64,000 nucleotides of DNA, taken from positions 86,556,944 through 86,620,943 of the forward strand of contig CM068838.1 in assembly GCA_028554795.2 (NCBI GenBank), in the 5' to 3' direction. A program made the position numbers and the translations under genes. Below, in pieces: positions 29,613-43,125 of this stretch (positions are counted from its first letter, which is position 1; each line of letters starts with the position of its first letter). The notes beneath the pieces are model-generated. The model was not told the origin of the DNA. It was given only the letters and a program-made list of their open reading frames with translations, and made no database searches. The stretch is from Sinohyriopsis cumingii (lineage: Eukaryota > Mollusca > Bivalvia > Unionida > Unionidae).

Positions 29613-31019
29613 ATCCCCATGTAAATGTCTGTGATATATCTTACAACCATGCTTTTGTGCAGCAAATATGGTGCATTGTGTTGCATATGGATGTAACCAA
29701 AGGAATGACGATGGGACAAAAGGGTCCTTTCTTTTTCTAAAAGAACCTGCTTACCAGGAGAAAAAAAGTAGATTGGAACTGGGGGATTGAATAGGGCGAG
29801 GGATGGGGAAGTCGTGTCATTTATGCCGGAATATAGTCAATTTGGCCCGAATTGGGCTGAAATTAAAACAATTCATCCCAACTTAAAAGATGAATGGCCC
29901 AACTTAAAAGACAATTCAGCCCAACTTAGCTATAGTTTGAACAAGTTCTTTTTCCTCAACAAGTAGATACTATGTAACGTGTATGTATATATATATATAT
30001 ATATATAATTTATGTGCGACAAAATGTTTTTGACAATTTGTACAGATTGTAAATAGGTTTTAGGAAAAATTGATCAAATTTAAGCAAACTAAACTATCTT
30101 GATATTCTTTAAAAGAACAAATCATATTTCGTAATGCATCTATATTTGAGAGAAAACAAACTGCCATATCTAGCTAATTAAATTATTTATATTTATTTTT
30201 TATGCTAAAAAAATATATGCATCTGCACAACGACATTCTCAATTTAAGTCTTCTGGTCAAATTATCAACATTGATTTATAAAACAATAATACTTAACATA
30301 AAATTCTACAGAATAGATATACATTTTTCTAAGAGTAGCGTACATGAGATATTGTAAGAAATATATTTAATTTTAGGCTTCAGTTTGTAAGATTGCTGCA
30401 TGTAATACATACTCAATTACACATGAGAGAGAGAGATAATAATGCTGAGCATTTTGTCAGTGTTGAGTTTCTGCAATATGAAGCTCTTACCAGTTTTTAT
30501 TTTTCAAGTTGATGTCTTAGTGTGTGTGCATGTAAACTTAAAGCTTGTTTTTACTAGTAAATGTCATCAATCATATTTGCTTCATTATTCGATACAAATA
30601 AGAAAGGAAAAAATTTTGTGTTGAATTTGTGCCCCCTCCCTCCTCGTACGGTACAATAAAATTGATAAACAAACACTTATTTGAAAATGAAATCAAAGAA
30701 ACTAACCATGCATTATTATCATTTATTCCTTCGTTTTTCATCATTCAAAATTTATTAAAGAAAATATCCATGAACGTACATATATGTAGCTGATGCCAGC
30801 TGGCGTATGCATCTTTACTGTAGTGTGTATTGCTGATGTCAGATAACAAAATCACAAATGAGACGAGAATGTCACCCGACTGCTTGAAGGCACTTGCCAT
30901 TCATGCATGATAAGTTATAAGGTGCAAAATGACCAAGATTGTATTGTATCCAGGTTAACTATACATTGGTATCTTGCAAATAAAAATCATTTTAAAATAC
31001 ATTCACTGTGAATGCAAAT
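29613..31019. other. Non-coding AT-rich stretch
   Basis: It holds a short TA array at about 29985-30007 and a GA run at 30426. No gene is recognised. Confidence 0.5.
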
Positions 31020-31560
31020 GATCATCTTTTTGCTAGCATGGGTATACAAAAATATCATGAAAGCAAGTTATTGCTGTGTATACTACAAATGTATTTACCC
31101 TGTAAACATCAATTATGATTACATATGGCAAACAAATAGAAGCCTGGGTGGCGAATAAACACAATTGGCAACAAGCAATAAACTCCCTGCTTAAGCTTAC
31201 CGACAGTTCATCAAATACAGACGTTATTTTTAAAAGCAAGCCAACCCTGGAAACTATGTTTTCTTTTTTAAGTGTGTCAATTTTTTTAATGAAGTCGACC
31301 AACATAAGGAAGCCAACTTTGTTCCTTTGGATTTTTTAAGTGTGCCCATTTCTTTTTTTTAAAAAAGTTGGCAGACATAGGGAAGCCAGCACTGATTCCT
31401 TTTTTTCCTGTATTAATGGGAAATTTGAAAATAAATTGAAGTAATGGAACAGTTTTGAAAGTGACACAATCTAGAACGTCATGCATGCACATTGATATAA
31501 GGCTGAACAGTAAATTAGTTTTCAATAGTTTCATCTAATTGTTCCCTATCCATAGTTTAT
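31020..31560. repeat. Diverged copy of the pogo-like element body
   Basis: Collinear with 49340-49830 and 50050-50540. Shared blocks contain AATAAACACAATTGGCAACA, an AAGCAAGCC segment and ATTTGAAAATAAATTGAA. The coding sequence is lost. Confidence 0.6.
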
Positions 31561-32019
31561 AGTTTATTTTTCGTGAACAAGAAGCATGTACTTCGTCTTG
31601 TGGGAATAAATGTATGTCATTTCCGGTTGGCATCCTCTATAGGATGGGAAATCGTAGCTAAGGGGAAGTTACAGCATTGTATACTTCTATTTTGAGTAAT
31701 TAAATTATTTATTCTTTACACTTGATAATTTTTTAAAACTCTTTTTGTGCAAGTATAACTACTTTTAATCATGTAATGCAAATGTTGGAGTATAGCCAGT
31801 GACCTTTAACCTAGAGTTTCCTCATGTAAAGTCCTGTACCAAATCTCCTTTAAATTGAAGAAGTCCTTCAGTGGTTATTGACAGGAAATTCATCATGGCT
31901 GCAAAACGATGTAATGTGACTAAATGGTTGGACATAGGCAACATTATATTTCTCTCTACAGCAGGGAGTGCAAAAGATTCTGTTTTCATTTTTCTCCTAA
32001 ATGATCAGTTTATCAGTCG

Positions 32020-33065
32020 AAAAAACAGTTACAAGCTTAATTTTACAAATGTTTATTAGGAAAGAGTAAAACAGAACACTAAACATGACATACATATTTA
32101 GACTTTCATTTTTTTAAAACTGAAAATGTGAAGGTGATTTGCATGTTAAGCAACAGAATATAAAGATTGCATTTAAATCCAACCTCTTATTAGTCATGTG
32201 CATACAATTAGCTGGTCATAATAACCAATTTTCATTTTCTCTGTCTAAATAGACCATTTAACTACCATGTGAATGTATTATTATTTATGGATGGCAAATA
32301 TACTAATTTGGTGTTGGGTAACTAGACATAACTTGTTAATGTATATAATGCATGCATTCATCTGAAAATACTGCCATAGATACATGTATTAGAGCAGACA
32401 TGTGCTTTGCAGAGAACTGCCATGACAGTAATCTCCCACTCCCCAACTCTGCTATATAGAAAATGAGGTAAAAAGACAAACCTGCTTTTATTTCTTTCCT
32501 TGCTTAATGATCAGCTAATTATCTGATGAAAGCAAAACAGTAAAAAGATGTAATCTGCAAAAGTTTATTAGGAAAGAATAAAACAGAATACATAACACAG
32601 CATACATATTTAGAGTTTCATTGTGACTGTGATACAAAAGGTGATCTAGATCTTCAAAAACAGCATGTTCACATTACAGAATTTGAAATTGTTCTTGCTC
32701 AAAGAAAATTTCAATCCTACCTGTTATTTGTTAAGGGCATACAATAATCTCAACACAATAGCAGATTTTCATGTACTCTGTATATCTAAACAGACTGTTT
32801 AACTACTATGTACTGTAACCTTGTGACAGTATGGACAAAATAATACTTTTGTTTTAATTAAAATTGTTTATTCGTAAGGAAACACTTTATTTGGTGGTGT
32901 GCACAGAATGAAAACATAGACATGATCTGCTAGTTATCAGAAGAAAGCAAAACAGTAAAATTAACTACTTTTCATTATTAGGAAAGAATAAACCAATACA
33001 AAACAGAACAAGCTTATTTTGAGTTTTTCATTGTGACTGTAAAAGTGAAGTAATTGTCAGTAATT
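32020..33065. repeat. Three diverged tandem copies of a 400-500-bp segment
   Basis: Each copy begins with an AGAAAGCAAAACAGTAAAA- or AAAAACAGTTACAAGC-like line, followed by TTTATTAGGAAAGAATAAAAC and ATACATATTTAGAGTTTCATT. No coding potential is seen. Similar pieces recur at 41.6 and 54.6 kb, showing regional duplication. Confidence 0.6.
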
Positions 33066-34784
33066 ACCCACTAATCAACTCTGCTGTACTGAACCTATTA
33101 GCTGTCAGTTGTTTCTTTTTCTCTCAAAAGTAACAAAATGGTTAATTAGCCACATGTCACTGTCTGTCCTTAATCCACCATATATAAAATCATTATTTTG
33201 TTGCTGTTTCAAGGTTTAATTGAATTTAAAAATTCATCAGGACTCTTTGATGTATTGTTTCAATATTAGCTGTCATTTGGCTTTTACTTTTTTCAAATTG
33301 TTTTTTTTTTCTTGTTTGTCATACAGTAACTATCACTGTGTATAATACATGTACAGCTAAGAAAGACAAGTTTTTTTCTTTCTCAAGATTTATGTGACAG
33401 TACTAATTAATACTGACTGTCTAATGTATTGCCTAGTGAGATAAGATGGAACTGTGGCTGCTAATTACAAACGAGATATTATCATTAGTTGTCTTTAGGA
33501 AAACCCATGACTGTCACACATTTATTAATTCAAGACTTAAAAATCTTTCTTGGCATTGTTGCCTATTCACTATCTTGCACATAGTTCACCCCTTTTAGAT
33601 AGAAACATCATCAGTTGGCGGCTTGCACAAAATGGCAGTCATAAAGATGAGCAACATGGTTAATCTGTGATAAGATTTGTCTTTCAGTTCAAGTGACATA
33701 AAAGTTGTTAAAATTATACTATAGATAATTATTGGCAAGTTTATGATGACATTAATTATTTCTCGACATGTACTATCTTTTTACATTATTACATTTACAT
33801 CTATTATTTATATTATTACATGTATATTTATTGTTAACTAAGTAACATTACAATCCCATCATTACTGGTAAACAAAAAGATTTTCGCTTGAAAAAGAAAC
33901 TCCAGGTCTATATTTGGAAACAAAATTCAGCTTAAAATATTGTAAAAAAAATATCAAAGGCTTTAAAATATTATTTTGGCAAATATATATTTAGGTAAAA
34001 ACAAACGGGGTATACAAAATACAGAAAACAGTGATGTTGATTGATTAAAATTGGATATACTGTGATGGGAAGCAGAAAATTGAGTGATACAGTAAAATCG
34101 GTCTTGCAAGACCCAAATTCTCCATGCACAGATTTACCGATATAGTGTTATGACATCTTGATAAGGCCACCTGTCAAAGGAGGAGTGATATACATGAAAA
34201 GTGTAAAATGGCATTTTGATACAATCCTGGCTACATACATGCAGAGTTAATGCCAAACACAGCAAAATGCTAAGATGATGCACCCTTCTGTGAGAATGTG
34301 AAACAATAAACCAGAAAAATAAAGTAAAACTGTTATAATTAAAAACAAATACAAGATAAAACATAAGGGAAAACAAAGCAAAGTACAAAATCATTAAAGT
34401 ACAGAAGTGGGTATTTTTTTTATTCAAGCTTATACTGTATTATTAATACTGCAGGAATATGCAATTATTTTTGCACATACTCAATGCAAAATAAGAACTG
34501 GATATTTTTCTGAATACTTCAGGTTATTTCAGGATGCTTAATTATCAGCTATCTGTCCATTATAATTGAATTAAAATGAGAATTACTGAACAGTCTGCGG
34601 GGATATTTAATTATAAATTCAATGTAGATTTTGAAAAGAAAGTTCAGAAATGAAATAATACAAAATGTTGGGTTATCTTCTACATCTTTGGCTTGAGATG
34701 CAGGGGTGATGTTTGCAGTATCTTGGATAGGAAGGAGTAAACAAGCTGCTGGCAAGTTACGATTGTTTTCTTTCAGCTCCTTGG
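33066..34784. other. Non-coding stretch with part of a duplicated block
   Basis: A segment at about 34040-34200 is similar to 38330-38480 and 43190-43320 (a TATGACATCTTGA/CACCTGTC landmark). It belongs to the duplicated blocks that carry the tail exons. Otherwise nothing is recognised. Confidence 0.5.
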
Positions 34785-34832
34785 TTATTCGAAGTCAGCC
34801 ATGTCTTGTAGTGTCAGTGCATTTTTCAAGTT
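34785..34832 (-). CDS. Terminal tail exon B4 of the EGF-domain membrane protein
   Basis: Phase-0 acceptor (TTTTGCAG) at 34833, then 15 codons (NLKNALTLQDMADFE) and TAA. It pairs with exon A4 (35025-35070) and would give a very short tail. It is placed in the gene by phase, strand and similarity of layout to pairs A2/B2 and A3/B3. Transcript support is needed to show that it is used. Confidence 0.5.
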   Translation of the reverse strand, partial: NLKNALTLQDMADFE

Positions 34833-35024
34833 CTGCAAAAGAAAATTTAATGTGGAAAAAGAAAAGATTTAACAGTGTCTCTCCTGAATTCTAAAGATGA
34901 TTTATAACAGAGGTAGTACTTAAAGTAATTTGTAAAATACTGCAGTTGGAAAATAAGCTGAAAATTACTACACAAACCAGTTATATTATCTGATTCAAAA
35001 AGAATTTGAAAGAAAGAAAATTAC

Positions 35025-35070
35025 CATTAGCTTGGGTGTGGCTGCAGTAGGAACATTGTCTTGAATGCTT
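35025..35070 (-). CDS. Juxtamembrane exon A4, 46 bp
   Basis: Acceptor CACAG at 35071 and donor GTAATT after ATG. It has the same length and phases (2 in, 0 out) as exon A1 at 58525-58570. The first base completes an Arg codon, followed by SIQDNVPTAATPKLM. It can join the transmembrane exon to B4. Confidence 0.5.
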
Positions 35071-35319
35071 CTGTGAAAAAAAAGGTAATATCTGTGTACA
35101 TCAAAAATATTTAGTTACCCTACTGATAAAGAATATCCATAACATTGTCTCTGTCATACATTTAATAAAAACAGTCAAAATTTTCTTATTTGTATTTAAA
35201 ACCTTACAAATATGGAATTCTTGTACCTTAAAAAAAAGGCATGTGAAATAAGTTGTAGATGAAAGTGTACACATTATTTTTATTAAGATCTTCATATAGG
35301 CCATTTTTTGACATTGATT

Positions 35320-36010
35320 TCTATTTTATGGTACACCAGCACTGTAAGGCTACATTGCACCACTAACAAGTTTATCTGATAAATGATTTATGCATGAAAA
35401 GATGTTCAAGATCAAAGAGTGATAACATGCCGAGAACAAAAAGATGGCAAGGATAATGTATGAAACTTCCTGATCAATGGGTAATGTAAATGGTATGTAT
35501 AAGGGATAATTTGATAATAAGATATTTCAGGTGATTGACAGTACACATTTCTTAAAAATACCCAAAGGAAAATGGTTGCACACAAACTATATTTTACAAT
35601 CAATGTTAACTTCCTTCAAGAAATGTCAAATAAAAGATACAATAATTCTACCAAAAAGCGTGTTCATGTGTTGAACTAACAACTGTGTATACGCTGGAGA
35701 ACAAAACTATCAGTAAAGGGTTTGTTGCAAAAAACACTCAAGACGAGTCTTCACCTTCTAGTATTTAGGACAGGGTTATATAAGTATGACCAATTCTAAA
35801 TCATGCAATGATTCCCTTACAGATAGTTCTGCAGGAGGGGGTGGGTATTTGCCTAAGGAGGGTTTGCCCACATGGAGGTTGTTATTATCAGCATCAGTAC
35901 AATGATACCTGCCACTTACTAAATAAGAATTTTTTGAATGGGAGATATAAAATAAGTGTATGGCATTTTAAAAGCAAAGTTAAAGAGACAGGGCTAATTT
36001 GGCAGTGCAC
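35320..36010 (-). pseudogene. LINE 3'-end fragment, decayed copy
   Basis: Collinear on the minus strand with 47500-48250. It has the same 3'-end landmark (CACCAGCACTGTAAGGCTA) and remnants of the RNase H/C-terminal region, but the frame is broken throughout. Confidence 0.6.
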
Positions 36011-36194
36011 TCTGCTCTTTCATACTGATTTGACTGAGTAACCAACCATATATTATATACAGCTCTGAATGAGTGAAAACAACCACAAAAAAACTATTTT
36101 GTAAACTAGTACAACAGATTGCAAGTCATACATATTTAGTGACAAACTGGTCAGATAGTAAAGTGCATGAAATAGTCTTTATCTAATCGATTTT

Positions 36195-36289
36195 TGATGT
36201 ATCCTGTGTACCTAAATAGAATTTCCTGAGTACCTAAATAGAGTATCCTAGGTACTCAAATAGAGTATCATGTGTACCTAAATATAGTA
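36195..36289. repeat. Minisatellite (TACCTAAATAGAGTATCCTG)n, left half
   Basis: Units of 18-20 bp. The array is interrupted by the Tigger-like element and resumes at 37885-38130. Confidence 0.9.
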
Positions 36290-37882
36290 CAGTAGTCCCC
36301 CTCTTATAAGGCCACCCCTAATGCAGCAGGGAAGTGGCCTTACAATGCGGGTGGCCTTTCTAGAGGGGGATGACAAATGCGAATAGTAAATACATATGAA
36401 AAAAGTCACAAGTACATTTAATTTGAAATATTTAATATTTTAATTAAAAAATCACATGCATGATGTGAAATAAATGTAAAACAAACTTTGTCATCATTTG
36501 CAAAAGAAAGCTATGAATAACCATTGATACAGTTTTAAAACTGTCTTTTTAATTATGTTACAGTTCACATCACGTCACTTTGTTGGTAACAGTCTAAAAA
36601 ACAAACCAGTCTCATCACATTAAAAATATCCTTGCTGTCATATCCCCTGCATATATTGTTTAGTCTTTTGTTCCAATCTTCGACAACTTGATTATTAACA
36701 TCAGCTGATTCGCCGCTAATGACAAAACACTTGATATTGTGTCACACTTGAAATCTGTGCAACCATCCGTTACTTGTGGTAAAGTCGTCATATCCCAGTT
36801 CAACTGACAAAATTTTTGCTTTTTCTTGTCTTTCAAATCAGGATACAAACGTCTCCTGGCTCAAACAATCTTCCTTTCTCTGTCCATTTCACCTTTCCAC
36901 TTCTGCAGAATTGTTTCATTATCTTTCACGATATTGTTTATCTGAGTCTTCCCGACGTTAGTTTTCTGCAAGGATCCTCGACCACCCCCCCCGCTCGTCA
37001 GTTGAATTACTTTCACGTTCTCCTCTAAACTGAGAATTTTTATTTTCCTCGATGACATGTTGATCTTTTTGCAGTAAGTTATTCATGTTGCCAACTACAA
37101 TACTGATAAAACGATTTTGTATGCATCTAAACAAATTGCCGTGTTTTCAAAGGAAGTGATCTTGTCACGTGATTTGTTAGTCGCAGTCTGGTACCCTATT
37201 GTTTTTATACATTTCTTGAAACTAGGAGAGAGAAGCCAAAATGGCTTCGATATGTACCATTAACATCACGCAGATTTGACCTCGCGGCCGCTAGGATTCG
37301 TAATTTTGACAATTATTGTCAGTAGTAATAGCCACTGATTACCAAAGTGAACAAGCTGAACATTTACTAAGGGAAGCCATAAAGGCTATTAATCCATTTT
37401 CCTGCTGACATGGGTATTGTACATCGGTACTGCCACTTCTCAGCTGTTACTACTGTTCAATAATTGTATTCTTAACAATTATCAGAGTGACTAAACCGGA
37501 CATCTTATGATAACACAGCAGTAAGGCTAATTAGATTACATGTACGTACCCTTTTGTATGGATTAAAATTTGAGTCTTTCTCGGTTTTTATGGAATAAAT
37601 TTGGCTTCTCGTGAGGCGTAAATGATATAATATTAACCTTAGTGGTAAATGTACTTTACTCAACACTACTTTCAGTAACGAAAACCTGACATCGGGAAAC
37701 AGAAATCAGATTACGTAACACACGTTATGAATACAATACTGGTTCTGGATACATATTCAAATAAAATGCGGCCGCTTGTGAGGGGTAAATTTTATGATTT
37801 TGCACTAATATGCTGGCCGCTGGTCGCGTTAGCCAGGTGGCCTTTCGCTGGTCAGGGGGGCCGTTCAAGAGGGGGACTACTG
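36290..37882 (-). mobile_element. Internally deleted pogo/Tigger-like DNA transposon
   Basis: 1593 bp with terminal inverted repeats CAGTAGTCCCCCTCTT and its complement, flanked by TA (36288-36289 and 37883-37884), the mark of Tc1/mariner-pogo insertion. The minus strand keeps the start of a transposase at 37058: MSSRKIKILSLEENVKVIQL followed by VGKTQINNI, the CENP-B-type helix-turn-helix that binds the element ends. The reading frame then breaks, and the DDE catalytic part is missing. It is inserted inside a minisatellite and is moderately GC-rich at both ends. Confidence 0.85.
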
Positions 37883-37884
37883 TA

Positions 37885-38130
37885 TACTGTGTATCCGGAG
37901 TACCTAAATAGAGTATCCTGTGTACCTAAATAGTTTCCCCGAGTACCAAAATAGAGTATCCTAGGTACTCGAATTAGAGTATCCTGTGTACCTAAATATA
38001 GTATACTGAATATCCTGAGTACCTAAATAGAGTATCCTGTGTACCTAAATAGTTTCCTGAGTATCCCGAGTACCAAAATAGAGTATCCTGTGTACCTAAA
38101 TAGAGTATCCTGTGTACCTAAATAGTGTTT
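37885..38130. repeat. Minisatellite (TACCTAAATAGAGTATCCTG)n, right half
   Basis: Continues the array of 36195-36289. About ten units alternate between GAGTACC and TGTGTACC starts. Confidence 0.9.
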
Positions 38131-38201
38131 ATAAACTATGCAGATATTGCTCATTTACTATGTACCTTGTGAAAGCATTGACAGGATAGTAGATTTTGAT
38201 G

Positions 38202-38203
<2 letters not shown>

Positions 38204-38243
<40 letters not shown>
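38204..38243. repeat. (TA)n microsatellite
   Basis: About 40 bases of uninterrupted TA. Confidence 0.9.
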
Positions 38244-38246
<3 letters not shown>

Positions 38247-38858
38247 TTTAATCTACCTTTTATTGTAATCTAAGGCTAACTGTGATAAGTAAAATAAAAG
38301 TGATATTTACACACTACAACTGAATATAATGTGATTGGAAGGAAAGAAATGATATAGTACAACCTGCTATTGAGACCACTTGTCTTAAGACACTAGATTT
38401 TCAATGTACAGATTTACTGATAATACAGTGTTATGACCTATCATGAAAGACCAGGATTTTGGGCAGTAGGAGTGTTCTTTACAGACTAGTTCAGTTAAAT
38501 GGTTGACTAAATTTAACATTCTAAAATGTAAAGGCAACATAAGTTAAAACCTTTGCTTAGATAAACTCTTCCAAATAAATGTGAAATGATACCTCCAGCA
38601 AGACAACAAGTAAATTTGCAACAATTTCTTCAATGTATAGAAATTAAAACATATGGGTAAAAACTACACAAACAGCATTATTTTTAGAAGACTAAGATTT
38701 TCTTTGGTTGTCTTTTAAAACCTGTTGAACTAGACAGTTATTACCATATGTGCTGAATACAAAATATGAATGGTCTATATTTGCTGATACATGTACTTCA
38801 AATCATCTGAAAACAAAAGATTGAAGAAATAAAATAAAGAAAAATGCTGGGCTGTCTT

Positions 38859-39050
38859 CTACTTTTTAGGTTTAATATCATGGGGTGATATATACTGTAT
38901 CTCGGACTGAAGAGGGAGTGGGTCTGTCGGTTCCTGTACTGGCACAAGCATTTGTCTTTCAGCGCCTTTAAAAGGTTTTCTTGGACTGGCAAACGTGTCA
39001 AACTGAACGTTGCGTGGAGTTGGTGGCATAGGCAAATCACTGTTGAAGCT
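38859..39050 (-). CDS. Terminal tail exon B3 of the EGF-domain membrane protein
   Basis: Phase-0 acceptor (CATTTGCAG) at 39051, then 63 codons and TAG. The Pro-rich, hydrophilic sequence ends IQYISPHDIKPKK, nearly the same as the end of B2 (MEYISPHGIKPKR), so the two are paralogous exons. It pairs with A3 (41062-41101). A conserved YISPH end shared by two duplicated tails hints at a functional C-terminal motif. Confidence 0.65.
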   Translation of the reverse strand, partial: SFNSDLPMPPTPRNVQFDTFASPRKPFKGAERQMLVPVQEPTDPLPLQSEIQYISPHDIKPKK

Positions 39051-39554
39051 CTGCAAATGAAATTGGACATTTATGAACTTGACTCAACTTTGTCCCTATT
39101 TAAATTTTGACAGTACTTGTATAACAGAAGTGGTAGTTTAAAGTATTTGTGAAATATGTTGTTGCACTTGCAAACTGAATTAAAAAGCTGAAAATTCTAC
39201 ATAAACCAGACTGTATTTTTTGACAGATTCAAAATGGATTAGAAAGAAAATTAGTGTTCTTTGCTTCAGCATTTACCTCACAACACATGTTATTGTATAG
39301 GATGCTTTAAGCAGAACATGTGTTACCTAAATGATAAATGCAAATAGGTCTGCCTATAGAGTTGATAGCAGTGTAAATATGTTAAGTTCAACATAAATTT
39401 GAACCATTTTACCTTTTTTGTACACATTTGTTATCTACAGATAGGTTTAAGAGTATCATAATGTCTAAAGAATATTTGTTGATGTTTTATTAATCTTGAG
39501 AAAAATCATTCATCATCAAGTTAGTGAAGCTGTGTGATGAACTGTTAAGGTGAC

Positions 39555-39783
39555 CTTTCTCAACCTATAAATGTACCAGCTTTCTCAACCTAAAAATGAA
39601 CCAGCTTTCTCAACCTATAAATGTACCAGCTTTCTCAACCTATAAATGTACCACCTTTCTCAACCTATAAATGTGCCACCTTTCTCAACCTAAAAATGAA
39701 CCAGCTTTCTCAACCTATAAATGTACCCGCTTTCTCAGCCTAAAAATGTACCACCTTTCTCAACCTATAAATGTACCAGCTTT
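39555..39783. repeat. Minisatellite, 25-bp unit, about nine copies
   Basis: Unit TTTCTCAACCTATAAATGTA plus CCAGC, with variants CCACC and AAAAATGAACC. Copies vary by single substitutions. Confidence 0.95.
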
Positions 39784-39891
39784 TTGGTTTATGTCTGCAT
39801 CACTAAATCATCCCAACTGGATCAATTATCAAAAACCAGTGTTGTTTACATTGATATTGGAGACCATATTTGACTTGCTCAAGCATTTACA

Positions 39892-40135
39892 GCCATCATT
39901 CTAATAATCCAAACACATGAAAGCACTGAAGTAGGCCTCCATTTGCCTTTACAGCCATCATTCTAATAATCCAAACACATGAAAGTGTTGAAGTAGGCCT
40001 CCATTTGCCTTTACAGCCATCATTCTAATAATCCAAACACATGAAAGTGTTGAAGGAGGCCTCCATTTGCCTTTATAGCCATCATTCTAATAATCCAAAC
40101 AAATGAAAGCACCAAAGGAGACCTCTATTTCCCTT
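39892..40135. repeat. Minisatellite, 62-bp unit, four copies
   Basis: Unit begins GCCATCATTCTAATAATCCA. A two-copy diverged version is at 52985-53070 in the paralogous block. Confidence 0.95.
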
Positions 40136-41061
40136 TATAACAGATTATTACATTATCTTAAATATCAACCATGTGATGTAATGGTCATTTACTTCAAAGA
40201 CATAAGTTTGCAATAGTATTTTCTGCAATGGTGGCCCTAAGAAAACCAGCTCAAAATGGCTGATGTTTACTGTAGCCATTGAAATACTCTTCCATGTAGA
40301 TGGTGGTGCACAGACATCCAAACATGCTTGTATGTGAATTGGATGGAGGCACCCAATAGCACTTGCATGAGAATTGTAACTGTGACATTTTGACCTTAAA
40401 AATTAATGGACAGTTGGACAACATCATAACACAACACAGTATGACCCTGCTATAACATGAATTTAGATATAACATAATGATAGTGGCAGGGCTCCTAAAA
40501 TGTCATATACATGTATTTTTCTTGTGCATGAATAAATACATTTGTTTCCTTATTTAAAGTACGAAAAATAATGTGTAAAAGATTATTCATCATTTTGAAA
40601 AAGAGATTGTGTATGAATCTGAGATCATTGTGGTGTGGCCAATGAAATTTAAAATAGATGAAATCTTCTTGTACACCAAAATAAATTGTTCTTCTTGTTC
40701 TTCATGTATGAATTCAAGTATGACATGATTGTGGCATGGCTCCTGAAATTTTTAAATTTCACCAATTTCTTTAAGTTTAAATTAAACATTGGAAATTCAA
40801 ATATCGGAAGGCTGGGCCTTTTGAGAATTTTGATGTTATTTTATTTTGTTTAAAGATGTCAGCTCATGAGTGTTAATTTATCATTTCATATGCATTGATT
40901 TAAGATGGTAAGCCAGTTTTGGGACGCAATTTTCTTCAGCTAACTGACTTGGTTGGTTATACCATGATTCAGTATATAACAAGGTCTATGGACCCCAACC
41001 ATTCTGTTATGGGGAGGATCACAGTGAGCATTCCACCTTATGACAGGCATATAAACATTAC

Positions 41062-41101
41062 CATTGTAGATCTGCTGGTGGATGGAGCTTCATCTTTCTC
41101 C
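41062..41101 (-). CDS. Juxtamembrane exon A3, 40 bp
   Basis: Acceptor TTTTTACAG at 41102 and donor GTAATG. Phases are 2 in and 0 out, as in A1, A2 and A4. The first base completes Arg, then EKDEAPSTSRSTM. Intron boundaries and the sequence around them resemble exon A2 at 54046-54076. Confidence 0.6.
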
Positions 41102-41894
41102 CTGTAAAAAGAGAAGTTGACATTTGTGTACACATTTTGCAAACAAAATAGGTTTAGTCACCCTAGACATGAAGAATGTGCATAAATTGGTGAGCTGCCA
41201 TTTGTTGAGAAGAAAATCAGTCTAAAATTTTTAATAAACTGTACAAGATCACAAATAAGAGGCATGTAGGAAAACAGAATCAAGAGGAAAACAGTCTTGA
41301 CAACAAGGGCCAAGAAAAATACACTTGCATGTATTCCATTTCTATCAATAATTTTGATCATTTACTATTTTTAACTTTTGTACATTTCTTTGACAACGTT
41401 GCTTTAGCAAACATTCAAAGCTTGTTAATTTGCTTATTATATGCAAATGTACACAAAACGTTTTTATTAATATCTTAATTTGACAAATTATCATAAATTA
41501 GCAAACAAGTTCTCAAAAACCACAAAATTATTACTACTACAGTGAAAAGAATATAGATAGACTGGGAGACAGGAAAATGTTTTGATGTGTATTTGTTCTC
41601 CTAGATGATGAGTGATATCAGGCATTGGTAAAAACAAAACGTTACAAAGAATTTCACAAAAGGTGTAGAGGAAAGAGAAGAGCAGAATAGTAAAAATAGC
41701 AAGAATAATTTAAGTTTCACTGGAACTGTGCAAATTAAGTAACTAACTGCAAAATACATATAATCTGATTCTAAAGATACCATACATAATAACCAACAGT
41801 TTCCTCCAGTCACAGAAGTTGAAGGTGTTCTTGATCAAGGAAAATTTCAAGCAAAACAATCTTGTCAAATAGATTTTGATGTATCCTATCTAAC

Positions 41895-43125
41895 TCAATA
41901 GACTATCTACAATATAGTGTAGTCTTGTGGGAACACTAATACAGTACTAGATATTTTCATGTATTCCCTCTTACCTACCACGTACTGCGCTGTCATGGGA
42001 ACACTGACAATATGAGATATTTTCATGTATCCCCTCTAATCTACAATGTATTGTAATCTTGTGGGAACACTTGCAGTAATATATGTTTTCATGCATCCCA
42101 TCTGATCTATTATGCACTGTAATCTTGTGGGAACAATGATGGTACTTCATCTGTCCCATCTTACCTACCCTGTACTGTAATTACATGGGAACACTGACAG
42201 TAATATATGCTTTCATGTATCTTGTGGGAACACTGATAGTACTTAATGTATCCCGTCTGATGTACAATGTACTGTAATCTTGTGGGAACACTGACAGTAC
42301 TTCATGTATCCCGTCTGATGTACAATGTACTGTAATCTTGTGGGAACACTGACAGTACTTCATGTATCCCGTCTGATGTACAATGTACTGTAATCTTGTG
42401 GGAACACTGATAGTACTTCATGTATCCTGTCTGATGTACAATGTACTGTAATCTTGTGGGAACACTGACAGTACTTCATGTATCCCGTCTGATGTACAAT
42501 GTACTGTAATCTTGTGGGAACACTGATAGTACTTCATGTATCCCGTCTGATGTACAATGTACTGTATTCTTGTGGGAAATCTTGTGAGAACACTGATAGT
42601 ACTTCATGTATCCCGTCTGATGTACAATGTACTGTAATTATGTGGGAACACTGACAGTACTTCATGTATCCTGTCTGATGTACAATGTACTGTAATTATG
42701 TGGGAACACTGACAGTAATATATGCTTTCATGTATCTTGTGGGAACACTGATAGTACTTAATGTATCCCGTCTGATGTACAATATACTGTAATCTTGTGG
42801 GAACACTGATAGTACTTCATGTATCCCATCTGATGTACAATGTACTGTAATCTTGTGGGAACACTGACAGTACTTCATGTATCCCATCCGATGTACAATG
42901 TACTGTAATCTTGTGGGAACACTGACAGTACTAGATATTTTCATGTATTCCATCTGATCTACTGTGTACTGTAATCTTGTGGGAACAGAGAGTACTAGAT
43001 ATATTTTCAAGTATCCCATCTGATTTACAATGTACTGTAATCTTGCAGGAACACTGACAGTACTAGATATTTTCAAGTATCCCATATGATTTACAATGTA
43101 CTGTAATCTTGTAGGAACACTGACA
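41895..43125. repeat. Minisatellite, 58-bp unit, about twenty copies
   Basis: Unit contains TCATGTATCCCGTCTGATGT, ACAATGTACTGTAATCTTGT and GGGAACACTGACAGTACT. Edge units are longer and diverged. Four diverged units recur at 54890-55100. Minus-strand open frames with repeated Cys/His (VSVPTRLQY-like) are by-products. Confidence 0.95.
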
